Source of the DNA: Stappia sp. WLB 29
GTDB taxonomy: Bacteria > Pseudomonadota > Alphaproteobacteria > Rhizobiales > Stappiaceae
Assembly (NCBI RefSeq): GCF_023507705.1
Contig: NZ_JALBGD010000003.1
Location: forward strand, 124,001-188,000
DNA: 64,000 nucleotides
Direction: 5' to 3'
In this document: piece by piece, positions 50,760 through 59,542 of the stretch
Layout of the letters: every line of letters starts with the position of its first letter
Position numbering within the stretch: position 1 is the stretch's first letter
The notes under the pieces: generated by a model
Told to the model about the DNA's origin: nothing
Seen by the model: the letters and a program-made list of their open reading frames with translations, nothing else
The model's database searches: none
Made by a program: the position numbers and the translations under genes

Positions 50760-51021
50760 TGGGTCCCTGTCCTTTCCCTCGAAATCCGTATCGCCGCCGC
50801 CCGCCCGGCGGGTTCAGCGAAAGACCGAGAATCGCACATTTTCAAGGCAGGCCCGCCTTGAGCCCGCCATCCGGCGCTATCGCACGTTCCGGTCCCTTGT
50901 TTTGACCGGACCATCTGGTAATGAGAACTGAAGCGTCGGCCCGGCCGCTGCGGCGGCGACGACGCAATTTCGGACAGGTAGGGTTAAGGAGCCCTCAACA
51001 GAGCGCGAAAAGGCGAGGAGC

Positions 51022-52008
51022 ATGCCCAGGAAGAAGCCACTGGTCGTCGTGACACGCAAACTGCCCGACGTCGTCGAGACGCGGATGCGCGAGCTGTTCG
51101 AGACGCGCCTCAACGAGGCCGACAGGCCGCTGAGCCAGGCCGAGCTGGTGGAGGCGGTGAAGACCGCCGACGTGGTGGTACCGACGGTCACCGACCGGAT
51201 CGACTCCGCCGTGCTGTCGCAGGCCGGACCCAATCTCAAGCTGATCGCCAATTTCGGCAATGGCGTCGACAATATCGACGTGATCACCGCCAACAATCGC
51301 GGCATCACGGTCACCAACACGCCCGGCGTGCTGACCGAGGACACGGCCGACATGACCATGGCGCTGATCCTCGGCGTGCCGCGTCGCATCGCCGAGGGCA
51401 TCAAGGTGCTGGAGCATGGCGAGTGGACCGGCTGGTCGCCGACCTGGATGCTCGGCCGGCGGATCTGGGGCAAGCGGCTCGGCATCATCGGCATGGGCCG
51501 CATCGGCCAGGCCGTCGCCCGGCGCGCCAAGGCCTTCGGCATGTCGATCCACTACCACAACCGCCGACGAGTCTCCGAGGCGGTGGAGGAGGCGCTCGAG
51601 GCCACCTACTGGGACAGCCTCGACCAGATGCTGGCGCGCATGGACGTCGTGTCCATCCACTGCCCGCACACCCCGGCGACCTATCACCTTCTGTCCGCCC
51701 GCAGGCTCAAGCTGATGAAGCCCGAGGCCTATATCGTCAACACCGCGCGCGGCGAGGTGATCGACGAGGCGGCGCTGATCCGTCAGCTCGATGCCGGCCA
51801 GCTCGCCGGCGCCGGTCTCGACGTGTTCGAGCACGAGCCGGCGGTCAACCCGAAGTTGGTCGCCTCCACCAAGGTGGTGCTGCTGCCGCATATGGGATCG
51901 GCGACGGTCGAGGGCCGCGTCGACATGGGCGAGAAGGTCATCATCAACATCAAGACCTTCATGGACGGTCACCGTCCGCCGGATCGCGTCCTGCCGTCGA
52001 TGCTGTAG
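51022..52008 (+). CDS. D-2-hydroxyacid dehydrogenase (glyoxylate/hydroxypyruvate reductase type)
   Basis: 328 residues. Reduces 2-keto acids such as glyoxylate or hydroxypyruvate with NAD(P)H. The Rossmann loop GIIGMGRIGQAVARRAKAFG (about 153-172), the catalytic Arg in NTARGEVID, Glu in DVFEHEPAVNP and His in LLPHMGSAT form the usual triad. ATG 51022 has a GCGAGG site. The exact substrate cannot be decided from sequence. Confidence 0.9.
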   Translation: MPRKKPLVVVTRKLPDVVETRMRELFETRLNEADRPLSQAELVEAVKTADVVVPTVTDRIDSAVLSQAGPNLKLIANFGNGVDNIDVITANNRGITVTNTPGVLTEDTADMTMALILGVPRRIAEGIKVLEHGEWTGWSPTWMLGRRIWGKRLGIIGMGRIGQAVARRAKAFGMSIHYHNRRRVSEAVEEALEATYWDSLDQMLARMDVVSIHCPHTPATYHLLSARRLKLMKPEAYIVNTARGEVIDEAALIRQLDAGQLAGAGLDVFEHEPAVNPKLVASTKVVLLPHMGSATVEGRVDMGEKVIINIKTFMDGHRPPDRVLPSML

Positions 52009-52051
52009 GGGAGGAGACGGGGATCCTTCCCCGCTCCCGTTTTCCCGCTGA

Positions 52052-52756
52052 TCAGGCCTCGCCCGGCTCGTAGCGTTTCCACAGGGCCTTGTCGCCCATG
52101 CCGGAGACGAAAGCGGCATGGGCCTCGATCTCGGCCGCGCTCAGGCGCGGGGGCAGCGGCACGGGCCGCGGCAGGGCGCGGCTGCGCTGCTGCACGACCT
52201 CGACGGTCGTCGTCTCTTCCTCGGCGCTGAAGGCAAGGCCGGCCTGCTTGCCGCCGATCAGCTCGATATAGACCTCTGCCAGGATCTCGGAATCGAGCAG
52301 CGCGCCGTGCTTGGTGCGGCGCGAATTGTCGATGCCGTAGCGCGAGCACAGCGCATCCAGCGAGGCGGGCGAGCCGGGGTGCTTGCGCCGGGCAATGGCC
52401 AGCGTGTCGAGCACCTGGGCGGGCGGGATCGGCCCCAGGCCGACACGCGCAAGCTCCATGTTGATGAAGCCCATGTCGAACGAGGCGTTGTGGATCACCA
52501 GCACCGCATCGCCGACGAACTCCAGGAACTCCTGCGCCACTTCGGCGAATTTCGGCTTGTCGGCCAGAAACTCGCTCGACAGGCCGTGCACGTTGAACGC
52601 TTCCAGCGGCACGTCGCGCTCGGGGTTGAGGTAGACGTGATAGGTGCGGCCCGTCGGCACGTGGTTGATCAGCTCGACGCCGCCGATTTCCACCAGCCGG
52701 TCGCCGTTCCTGGGATCAAGGCCGGTGGTTTCCGTGTCGAAGGCGATTTCCCGCAA
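52052..52756 (-). CDS. dnaQ: DNA polymerase III epsilon subunit
   Basis: 234 residues. 3'-5' proofreading exonuclease of the replicase. DEDDh motifs: FDTETTGLDP, then VIHNASFDMGFIN, and HGALLDSEILAEVY. The frame has no ATG before the first motif; TTG 52756 with GGGGA nine bases upstream is the probable start, which would be unusually weak. First gene upstream of coaE in the minus-strand origin-proximal block, about 174 bases from the coaE stop. Confidence 0.95.
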   Translation of the reverse strand: MREIAFDTETTGLDPRNGDRLVEIGGVELINHVPTGRTYHVYLNPERDVPLEAFNVHGLSSEFLADKPKFAEVAQEFLEFVGDAVLVIHNASFDMGFINMELARVGLGPIPPAQVLDTLAIARRKHPGSPASLDALCSRYGIDNSRRTKHGALLDSEILAEVYIELIGGKQAGLAFSAEEETTTVEVVQQRSRALPRPVPLPPRLSAAEIEAHAAFVSGMGDKALWKRYEPGEA

Positions 52757-52930
52757 GGTCGAGGTCCCCGTGTCATGCGCGGCCGGCCATGCGCCGGCCG
52801 GTTCCAGTGTCTCAGATCGGCCCCGGCAGCGACAGCAAGGGTGGCTGCATCCGGCCGTCGGCAGCCGGTTTTCCCCAGCTGATCCCCGGTTTTCGAACCG
52901 GTTTTGCGCAAGCTTTGGCTCGGCTTTTCC

Positions 52931-53518
52931 TCAGGCGAGGGAGGCCACGGCCCGCAGGATCGCGCCGACCTCGCGGCGCGCAGGCTCGAACCCCAGGCCG
53001 GTATCGACGAGGAAATGCGCCCGGCGACGCTTTTCCGCATCCGGCATCTGCTTGGCGAGGATGCCTTCGAAGCGCGCCTCGCTCATGCCGGGGCGGGCGA
53101 GCACCCGCTCGCGCTGGACATCCAGAGACGCAGTGACCACGACGGCGGCGCGCACGCGGCGCTCTCCGCCCGTCTCGAACAGGAGCGGAATGTCGAGCAC
53201 CGCAACGCGGCACCCCCGGCGGGCGGCATCCGCCAGGAAGGCGTTCTCCGCCTCGCGCACCAAGGGATGGACGATGGCCTCCAGCCGCTTCATCTCCTCC
53301 GGCTTGCCGATCACCCGCTCGCCGAGCCGGGCACGGTCGACGGTGCCGTCCACGACGGTGCCGGGGAAGCCGGCCTCGATCAGCGGTGCCGCCTTGCCGG
53401 AATAGAGCCGGTGCACGGCGGCATCGGCATCATAGACCGCCGCACCGGCCTCGGCGAACATGCGCGCCGTGGTGCTCTTGCCCATGCCGATGGAGCCGGT
53501 GAGGCCGAGAACGATCAC
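52931..53518 (-). CDS. coaE: Dephospho-CoA kinase
   Basis: 195 residues from GTG 53518, overlapping the aroE stop. Last step of coenzyme A synthesis. P-loop [27 protein letters not shown], and the lid region [25 protein letters not shown] are present. Part of the maf-aroE-coaE overlapping operon. Confidence 0.95.
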   Translation of the reverse strand: MIVLGLTGSIGMGKSTTARMFAEAGAAVYDADAAVHRLYSGKAAPLIEAGFPGTVVDGTVDRARLGERVIGKPEEMKRLEAIVHPLVREAENAFLADAARRGCRVAVLDIPLLFETGGERRVRAAVVVTASLDVQRERVLARPGMSEARFEGILAKQMPDAEKRRRAHFLVDTGLGFEPARREVGAILRAVASLA

Positions 53519-54354
53519 GCGACCACCTCGAGATCGGCCAGAAGCAGGGCGCGCAGCTCCCCGGTGACCTGCGGACGGACGCCGAACCAGCGCTCGAAGG
53601 AGGGCACTGCCTGGTGCAGCAGCATGCCGAGCCCGTCGACCACCGGGTTGCCCCGGGCGCGCGCTGCGGCCAGCAGCGGCGTTTCCAGCGGCGCATAGAC
53701 CGCATCGGTCACCAGCGCCGACACGGGGAGCGCAGAGAGGTCGATCTCCAGCGGCGGCTGGCCCTGCATGCCGAGCGAGGTGGTGTTGACGAGAAGGCCG
53801 GTGCTCCCCAGCAGACCGGCAAGTTCTCCCCAGTCTGCAGCTTTCGAGTCGGATCCGAAACGGGCGCAGAGTTCTTCGGCCTTGGACCGCGTCCGGTTGA
53901 CGATGGTCACGGTTTTCACACCGCGCGACAGCAAGGCCCAGACGATGGCGCGGGCCGCCCCGCCGGCGCCCAGGACCACTGCCTCGCGCAGGCCGTTGTC
54001 CCAGCCCGGCGCCATCTGATCGAGATTGCCGAGAAAACCGAGACCGTCGGTGTTGGCGCCGTGCACACGGCCGTCGGCTTCCACCCACAGCAGGTTGACC
54101 GCACCCATGGCGCGGGCGGCCTCATCCAGCGTCGCGCAAACCTCGGCCGCCGCCTCCTTGTTGGGAACCGTGACGTTGCAGCCGACCAGGCCCCGGTCGC
54201 CGAGGGATTCGTAGAAGCAATGAGCCTCTTCCGGCGCGACGGCGATGCGCTCATAGGAGCCGTCGATGCCATGAAGCCGGAGCCAGTGATTGTGGATCAG
54301 CGGCGAGCGGGAATGGCTGACGGGATAGCCGGTGATGGCGGCACGCCGCGTCAT
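53515..54354 (-). CDS. aroE: Shikimate dehydrogenase
   Basis: 279 residues from ATG 54354, overlapping the maf stop by ATGA. NADPH-dependent reduction of 3-dehydroshikimate. Substrate loop [17 protein letters not shown], catalytic Lys in [18 protein letters not shown], and nucleotide motif [16 protein letters not shown] with the NRT loop for NADP are present. Confidence 0.95.
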   Translation of the reverse strand: MTRRAAITGYPVSHSRSPLIHNHWLRLHGIDGSYERIAVAPEEAHCFYESLGDRGLVGCNVTVPNKEAAAEVCATLDEAARAMGAVNLLWVEADGRVHGANTDGLGFLGNLDQMAPGWDNGLREAVVLGAGGAARAIVWALLSRGVKTVTIVNRTRSKAEELCARFGSDSKAADWGELAGLLGSTGLLVNTTSLGMQGQPPLEIDLSALPVSALVTDAVYAPLETPLLAAARARGNPVVDGLGMLLHQAVPSFERWFGVRPQVTGELRALLLADLEVVA

Positions 54355-54947
54355 GTCTCGATTGCCCCCATCTCGCGCAGCTGCTTCAGGAGCGGCAGCA
54401 GCGGCAGGCCGAGCACGGTGAAATAGTCGCCCTCGATGGCCTCGAAAAGCTGCACGCCGCGCCCCTCGAGCTGATAGGCACCGACGCTCGACAGCACGAC
54501 ATCGCCGGCGGCGGCGAGATAGCGGCCGACGAATTCCGGGCCGAAGGACCACATCTTCATGTGCACGGTGGCGGTGCCGCACCACACGGTCTCGCCGTCG
54601 CGGGCGATCGCGGCCGAGGAGTGCAGCTGGTGGCGCTTGCCGGACATGGCGAGAAGCTGGCGGCGGGCCGCCTCCATGTCCTCGGGCTTGGTCAGGCGGC
54701 GGCCGTCGAACTCCAGCACCTGGTCGGCGCCGATGACGAGGGCGCCGGGATTGCGGGCGCTGGTCTCCTGGGCCTTGGCCTCGGCGAGAACGCGGGCGAT
54801 GTCGTCCGGCGGGAACCCGCTTTTCAGCAGCGGCGCCTCGACGGCGCGCTCGTCCACCTTAGCCGGGTCGACCCGGAACGTGAGGCCGGCATTGGCGAGC
54901 AGCTCGGCCCTGATCCGGCTGCCGCTGGCGAGAATGATGTCGGTCAT
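54351..54947 (-). CDS. maf: Maf-like nucleotide pyrophosphatase
   Basis: 198 residues. Hydrolyses non-canonical or modified nucleoside triphosphates to monophosphates. Family marks are ILASGSRIRAELLANAG, the conserved Glu in DERAVEAPL, VIGADQVLEFDGR and the C-terminal IEGDYFTVLGLPLLPLL. Begins the maf-aroE-coaE run; 40 bases after ppsR. Confidence 0.93.
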   Translation of the reverse strand: MTDIILASGSRIRAELLANAGLTFRVDPAKVDERAVEAPLLKSGFPPDDIARVLAEAKAQETSARNPGALVIGADQVLEFDGRRLTKPEDMEAARRQLLAMSGKRHQLHSSAAIARDGETVWCGTATVHMKMWSFGPEFVGRYLAAAGDVVLSSVGAYQLEGRGVQLFEAIEGDYFTVLGLPLLPLLKQLREMGAIET

Positions 54948-54987
54948 GAACCCATCCGCAAGCTGTTGAAGGCCGCTTCAGGCGATA

Positions 54988-55839
54988 TCAGGCCACGCCG
55001 CCGTTTGCCAGAGCGCTCTTGTGGGTCCGGTACAGGGCCATGATTTCCGCCGCGGTTTCCTCGATGGACCGGCGGGTGACGTCGATCAGCGGCCAGCCGT
55101 GTTCGGCGCAGATCTTGCGCGTCACCGCGATTTCGCGGGCGATCACCCGGCGGTCGACATAGGTCTCGTTCTCGAACCCGCCCGCATTCAGCGTCAGGAT
55201 GCGGTTCTGCCGCACCTGCTGGATGCGCTCGACCGAGGCGACGACGGCCACCACCATCGCCCGGCGCAACTCGCCGAGCTGGCGGGGCAGCGGGATGTCC
55301 GGAACGATGGGAATGTTCGCCGCCTTGATGCCGCGATTGGCCAGATAGATGCAGGTCGGCGTCTTGGACGTGCGGCTGACGCCGAGAAGCACCACATCCG
55401 CCTCGTCGAGATTGTCCGGGATCTGCCCGTCGTCATGCAGCATCGTGAAATTGAGCGCCTCGATGCGATGGAAATAATCGGCATCGAGCGCATGCTGGCC
55501 GCCGATGCGGCCCGTCAGACGGACGTTGAGATAGGACTGGAAGACGGCGAAGACCGGCGAGAGGATGTTGACGCAGGGAACGCCGGCAGCCCGGGCCGCC
55601 TGCTCCAGCCGGTCCGCCAACTCCGGATCGACGAGCGTATAGAGAACGATGCCGGGAGCGTGCTCGATCTCGTCGAGCGCATGGTCGAGCTGCCGCGTCG
55701 AGCGCACCAGCGGATAGACATGCTCGATCGCCTGGACATCCTCGTACTGGGCGGTCGCAGCGCGCGCCACGGTCATCAAAGTTTCGCCGGTGGAGTCCGA
55801 AACCATGTGCAGGTGGAAGAAGTTGCGAGTCTTTCCCAA
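54988..55839 (-). CDS. PEP synthase/PPDK regulatory kinase-phosphorylase (PpsR family)
   Basis: 283 residues of the former DUF299 family. These switch phosphoenolpyruvate synthase or pyruvate phosphate dikinase off and on by ADP-dependent phosphorylation and Pi-dependent dephosphorylation. The N-terminal HLHMVSDSTGETLMTVARA and the P-loop VLLGVSRTSKTPTCIYLANRG are diagnostic. The gene borders the putative origin and is divergent from hemE, as in many Alphaproteobacteria. Confidence 0.92.
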   Translation of the reverse strand: MGKTRNFFHLHMVSDSTGETLMTVARAATAQYEDVQAIEHVYPLVRSTRQLDHALDEIEHAPGIVLYTLVDPELADRLEQAARAAGVPCVNILSPVFAVFQSYLNVRLTGRIGGQHALDADYFHRIEALNFTMLHDDGQIPDNLDEADVVLLGVSRTSKTPTCIYLANRGIKAANIPIVPDIPLPRQLGELRRAMVVAVVASVERIQQVRQNRILTLNAGGFENETYVDRRVIAREIAVTRKICAEHGWPLIDVTRRSIEETAAEIMALYRTHKSALANGGVA

Positions 55840-56046
55840 GCTGTTATCCCCTGCAGGCGGCGTTTGCGCTGGTTAGTGTGGTCAAACCGACCCTCTCGAG
55901 GCCAAGTCCGCAAAACCATGCCCGAAGCGAAAAAACAATCAACACTGCACAAGCGAGCAGGAGCCGGAGACGGAAGGATCGCCGATTGCGGGGAAAACCG
56001 AAGTGTTCTTCCGCCGTCCCCAGCTTGTTCGACGCTGCCTTAAAGG

Positions 56047-56062
56047 TTAACAGATGGTTAAC
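56047..56062. promoter_or_regulatory. CtrA-type binding site in the origin region
   Basis: TTAA-CAGATGG-TTAAC exactly fits the CtrA consensus TTAA-N7-TTAAC. In Caulobacter, CtrA bound at such sites in the origin silences initiation in non-replicating cells. Confidence 0.65.
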
Positions 56063-56180
56063 AAAACTCCAATCGACTGTTTTTTATCAAGAATTCGGGT
56101 TATCACCACGATCGGTAAAAGGGCTTATACCCGAAACCCCTCGACAGGCGGTGAGCGAACAGGTCATGTGGAGCCGTGTC

Positions 56181-56203
56181 GACAACCGATAATCCCGGTT
56201 GTC
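56181..56203. repeat. Perfect hairpin in the origin region
   Basis: GACAACCG and CGGTTGTC are exact 8-base inverted arms around ATAATCC. It could be a protein site or secondary structure of the origin; its function is unknown. Confidence 0.5.
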
Positions 56204-56223
56204 CAGTGCCAAACAAAAACAAC

Positions 56224-56255
56224 AGAATCCTCTTTCAAGGATTCTTTTCTTTTTT
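56224..56255 (+). terminator. Terminator-like hairpin directly before hemE
   Basis: AGAATCCT-CTTTCA-AGGATTCT, a perfect 8-base stem with a 6-base loop, is followed by TTTCTTTTTT. The T-run ends just before the AAAGGGG ribosome site of hemE (GTG 56268). Any transcript entering from the origin would meet it before hemE. Confidence 0.7.
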
Positions 56256-56267
56256 AAAGGGGTTCTC

Positions 56268-57320
56268 GTGTCTCAAACGGCGTCGCGACGGATCATGCAG
56301 GTGCTGGCCGGCGAAAGGCTCTGGCCGCCCCCTGTCTGGATGATGAGGCAGGCCGGACGGTATCTCCCCGAGTACCGTGCCACCCGTTCAAAAAGAGTTA
56401 ACTTTCTTGAATTTTGTTACGACGTAGAGCTTGCAACGGAAGTCACTTTGCAGCCCATCCGGCGCTACGGCTTCGACGCGGCGATTCTCTTCTCGGATAT
56501 CTTCGTGGTTCCCGATGCGCTCGGATATCCCGTTCGCTTCGAGGAAGGGCGCGGACCGGTGCTGGAGCCGCTCAGCGACCGGCTTGTCGGCAAGCTCGAC
56601 CAGAGGCGGGCGGTCGGCCATCTCGACCCCGTCATCGAGATCGTCTCGCGGCTGCGCCGGGAACTCCCGGAAGAGGTGACGCTGCTGGGCTTCTGCGGAG
56701 CCCCCTGGACGGTCGCCTGCTATTCCGTGGCCGGGCACACCACCCAGGAGCAGACCGCCGCCAGGATCGGCGCCTATCGCGATCCGGAGCTGATGCAGGC
56801 CTTCATCGACCAACTGGTCACGGCCTCCATCGATTATCTGGTGCGGCAGCTGAAGGCCGGCACCGATGCGGTGCAGATCTTCGACACCTGGGCCGGCGTT
56901 CTCGACGATGCCGGTTTCCGCCGCTGGTCGGTCGCCCCGACGCGGGCGATCGTCGAGGGCGTGCGTGCAGCCGTGCCGGGCGCGAAGATCATCGGGTTCC
57001 CCAAGGCATCGGCCGCGCGGCTGGCGGATTACATCGCCGGGACCGGCGTCGATGCGGTCGGCCTCGACTGGACCGTGCCGGGGGCTCTGGCCCGCGAGGT
57101 GCAGAAGCTGGTTCCCGTGCAAGGCAATCTCGACCCGATGCGGCTGGTCGCCGGCGGGCAGGCGCTGAACGAGGGTGTCGACCAGGTGCTTGCGACACTT
57201 GGACAGGGTCCGCTCGTCTTCAATCTGGGGCATGGAGTGACACCGGATGCGGATCCGGAAAACGTGGCGCGCATGATCGAACGCGTGCGCCAGGCGCCGG
57301 ACCCGCTCGATGCGTCCTGA
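56268..57320 (+). CDS. hemE: Uroporphyrinogen decarboxylase
   Basis: 350 residues from GTG 56268 (AAAGGGG site). Removes four carboxyl groups from uroporphyrinogen III to form coproporphyrinogen III. WMMRQAGRYLPEYRATR is the signature, and AAILFSDIFVVPDALG holds the catalytic Asp; GFCGAPWTVACY and NLGHGVTPDADPENV are conserved. Codons for residues about 41-60 are strikingly AT-rich for this genome. Precedes hemJ by 51 bases. Confidence 0.96.
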   Translation: MSQTASRRIMQVLAGERLWPPPVWMMRQAGRYLPEYRATRSKRVNFLEFCYDVELATEVTLQPIRRYGFDAAILFSDIFVVPDALGYPVRFEEGRGPVLEPLSDRLVGKLDQRRAVGHLDPVIEIVSRLRRELPEEVTLLGFCGAPWTVACYSVAGHTTQEQTAARIGAYRDPELMQAFIDQLVTASIDYLVRQLKAGTDAVQIFDTWAGVLDDAGFRRWSVAPTRAIVEGVRAAVPGAKIIGFPKASAARLADYIAGTGVDAVGLDWTVPGALAREVQKLVPVQGNLDPMRLVAGGQALNEGVDQVLATLGQGPLVFNLGHGVTPDADPENVARMIERVRQAPDPLDAS

Positions 57321-57371
57321 CGGCTGCCACGGCCGGTCCGTGGCAGCGTTCCCCCTGGAAACGGATAATCC

Positions 57372-57797
57372 ATGCTCTATCTATGGCTGAAGGTTCTGCA
57401 CATCATCTCGGTCATCGCTTGGATGGCCGCGATGTTCTACCTGCCGCGGCTTTTCGTCTATCACGCGGAAGCCGGGCCGGGGACGCCGCAGAGCGAGACC
57501 TTCAAGGTCATGGAGCGGCGCCTGCTCAAGGCGATCATGACGCCGGCGATGATCTCGTCCTGGATCTTCGGCCTGTGGGTCGCCTATGAGGGCGGGTTTT
57601 TCTCGTCCGGATGGCTGCATGCCAAGCTGACGCTGGTTCTCGTGATGAGCGGTTTGCACGGTTATCTTGCGCGCTGCGTGCGCCAATTTGCCGCGGATGC
57701 CAACACGCACAGCTCTCGCCACTATCGCATCGTCAACGAAGTGCCCACGGTACTTATGCTTCTGATCGTGATTCTGGTGGTGATCAAGCCGTTTTGA
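57372..57797 (+). CDS. hemJ: Protoporphyrinogen oxidase HemJ
   Basis: 141 residues with four membrane helices. Oxidises protoporphyrinogen IX to protoporphyrin IX in bacteria lacking HemG/HemY. The N-terminal YLWLKVLHIISVIAWMAAMFYLPRL contains the conserved His; KAIMTPAMISSWIFG and WLHAKLTLVLVMSGLHGY carry further conserved residues, and NEVPTVLMLLIVILVVIKPF ends the protein. Its place after hemE is standard in Alphaproteobacteria. Confidence 0.92.
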   Translation: MLYLWLKVLHIISVIAWMAAMFYLPRLFVYHAEAGPGTPQSETFKVMERRLLKAIMTPAMISSWIFGLWVAYEGGFFSSGWLHAKLTLVLVMSGLHGYLARCVRQFAADANTHSSRHYRIVNEVPTVLMLLIVILVVIKPF

Positions 57798-58136
57798 GCG
57801 GTTAACCTGTCATAACCCTGCGTCGGGCGGAGGCGGATAGTCTTGCGCCCGTCGTGACAATATTGCGAGCACTCGACGAATGGTGCTTGCCCTGTCGAAT
57901 TTAAAAATGTAGATTCCGTCAACCTCACATCCTGCGGGCATGGTGTTGGCGAAGTTCCGGAGCGGCGGTCTTGACCCGCGCAGGTAACCGGAGCCCTAGA
58001 AGCACCAGGTCGGAACGACAGTTCCGATTGTCGACCCGCAGCCATTCCCTTTTCCTGATGATCCGGTCTGCCCATATGCGGCGCGGGATCACTCGCATCC
58101 TCCTCCACCCCTCTAGCAGAAGACCATCCATTGCCC
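57798..58136 (+). promoter_or_regulatory. rho leader and promoter region
   Basis: 339 bases without a clear gene. A plausible promoter is TTGCCC (57887-57892), 17 bases, TAGATT (57910-57915), which would give a long 5' leader of about 210 bases. Rho genes often autoregulate through such leaders; whether this one does is inference. No strong hairpin was noted. Confidence 0.4.
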
Positions 58137-59405
58137 ATGCGGGAAATGAAACTCTCAGATCTGAAGATCAAGACACCGACCGAGCTCCTCGCCTTTGCCG
58201 AGGAACACGAGGTCGAGAACGCCAGCACCATGCGCAAGCAGGAGCTGATGTTCGCCATCCTCAAGCAACTGGCTGCCCAAGACGTCGACATTATCGGCGA
58301 GGGCGTCGTCGAAGTGTTGCAGGACGGTTTCGGTTTTCTGCGTTCGCCGGACGCGAACTATCTGCCGGGCCCGGACGACATCTACATCTCGCCGTCGCAG
58401 ATCCGCCGCTTCTCGCTGAGGACCGGCGACACGGTCGAAGGCGAGATCCGCAGTCCCAAGGAAGGCGAGCGCTATTTCGCGCTGCTCAAGGTCAACAAGA
58501 TCAACTTCGAGGACCCGGAGAAGGCGCGCCACAAGGTCCACTTCGACAACCTGACTCCGCTCTATCCTGACGAGCGGCTGAAGATGGAAGTCGAGACCCC
58601 GGCGGGCGGCAAGGACCTGTCGTCGCGGGTCATCGACCTGGTCGCTCCGCTCGGCAAGGGCCAGCGCGGGCTGATCACCGCGCCGCCGCGGACCGGCAAG
58701 ACGGTGTTCCTGCAGAACATCGCCAAGTCCATCACCACCAACCATCCCGAATGCTACCTGATCGTGCTGCTCATCGACGAGCGGCCGGAGGAAGTCACGG
58801 ACATGCAGCGCACGGTGAACGGCGAGGTGGTTTCCTCCACTTTCGACGAACCGGCGGTGCGTCACGTGCAGGTGGCCGAGATGGTCATCGAGAAGGCCAA
58901 GCGTCTCGTCGAGCATGGCCGCGACGTGGTGATTCTGCTGGACTCGATCACCCGCCTCGGCCGCGCCTACAACACCGTGGTCCCGTCCTCGGGCAAGGTG
59001 CTGACCGGCGGTGTCGACGCCAACGCCCTGCAGCGGCCCAAGCGCTTCTTCGGTGCTGCCCGTAACATCGAGGAGGGCGGCTCGCTGACGATCATTGCCA
59101 CCGCCCTGATCGATACCGGCAGCCGCATGGACGAGGTCATCTTCGAGGAGTTCAAGGGCACCGGCAACTCCGAGATCATCCTGGACCGGAAGATCTCCGA
59201 CAAGCGCGTGTTCCCGGCCATCGACATTCAGCGCTCCGGCACCCGCAAGGAAGAGCTGCTTGTCGAGCCGGTGAACCTGAAGAAGATGTTCGTCTTGCGC
59301 CGCATTCTCAATCCGATGGGGACGGTCGACGCCATCGAGTTCCTGCTCGACAAGCTGCGCCAGACCAAGTCGAACGACGATTTCTTCGACAGCATGAATA
59401 CCTGA
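58137..59405 (+). CDS. rho: Transcription termination factor Rho
   Basis: 422 residues from ATG 58137 ([10 protein letters not shown]); ATG 58146 and TTG 58131 are alternatives. N-terminal RNA-binding domain with [32 protein letters not shown] split over the usual positions (about 60-95), Walker [15 protein letters not shown], Walker [18 protein letters not shown] and the Q/R loops near [15 protein letters not shown]. The hexameric helicase ends untranslated transcripts. Followed by an intrinsic terminator fused to a parS site. Confidence 0.97.
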   Translation: MREMKLSDLKIKTPTELLAFAEEHEVENASTMRKQELMFAILKQLAAQDVDIIGEGVVEVLQDGFGFLRSPDANYLPGPDDIYISPSQIRRFSLRTGDTVEGEIRSPKEGERYFALLKVNKINFEDPEKARHKVHFDNLTPLYPDERLKMEVETPAGGKDLSSRVIDLVAPLGKGQRGLITAPPRTGKTVFLQNIAKSITTNHPECYLIVLLIDERPEEVTDMQRTVNGEVVSSTFDEPAVRHVQVAEMVIEKAKRLVEHGRDVVILLDSITRLGRAYNTVVPSSGKVLTGGVDANALQRPKRFFGAARNIEEGGSLTIIATALIDTGSRMDEVIFEEFKGTGNSEIILDRKISDKRVFPAIDIQRSGTRKEELLVEPVNLKKMFVLRRILNPMGTVDAIEFLLDKLRQTKSNDDFFDSMNT

Positions 59406-59441
59406 CGGGGACGGGTGCGGGAGACTTCGCATCCTCTCACG

Positions 59442-59457
59442 GGATTCACGTGAAACA
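59442..59457. promoter_or_regulatory. parS-like ParB site 1
   Basis: GGATTCACGTGAAACA matches 14 of 16 positions of TGTTTCACGTGAAACA. Its right half is part of the rho terminator stem. Confidence 0.75.
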
Positions 59458-59495
59458 CCCGCGAGCAGCGTAGGCTCTCGCGGGTGTTGCTTTTT
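59454..59495 (+). terminator. rho intrinsic terminator, overlapping parS 1
   Basis: AACACCCGCGAG and CTCGCGGGTGTT form a perfect 12-base stem with an 11-base loop, followed by GCTTTTT. The left arm begins inside parS 1. Confidence 0.9.
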
Positions 59496-59505
59496 GCAGC
59501 GCAGA

Positions 59506-59521
59506 TGTTTCACGTGAATCA
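59506..59521. promoter_or_regulatory. parS-like ParB site 2
   Basis: TGTTTCACGTGAATCA matches 15 of 16 positions of the parS consensus. It lies 64 bases from site 1 and 22 bases before the GNAT start codon. Confidence 0.85.
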
Positions 59522-59542
59522 GGTCGATTCGGAGGTGCAACG

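Larger units (their letters stand above)
55840..56267. other. Putative chromosomal replication origin (oriC)
   Basis: 428 bases without a gene between ppsR and hemE, where several Alphaproteobacteria have their origin. The right half is clearly AT-rich against the GC-rich flanks. Seen here are a perfect CtrA-type site (56047-56062), weak DnaA-box-like TTATCCCCT (about 55843) and TTATCACCA (about 56100), a hairpin GACAACCG/CGGTTGTC (56181-56203), and a T-rich terminator-like hairpin before hemE. Genes on both sides point away from it, consistent with leading-strand bias. No experimental evidence is available. Confidence 0.7.
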
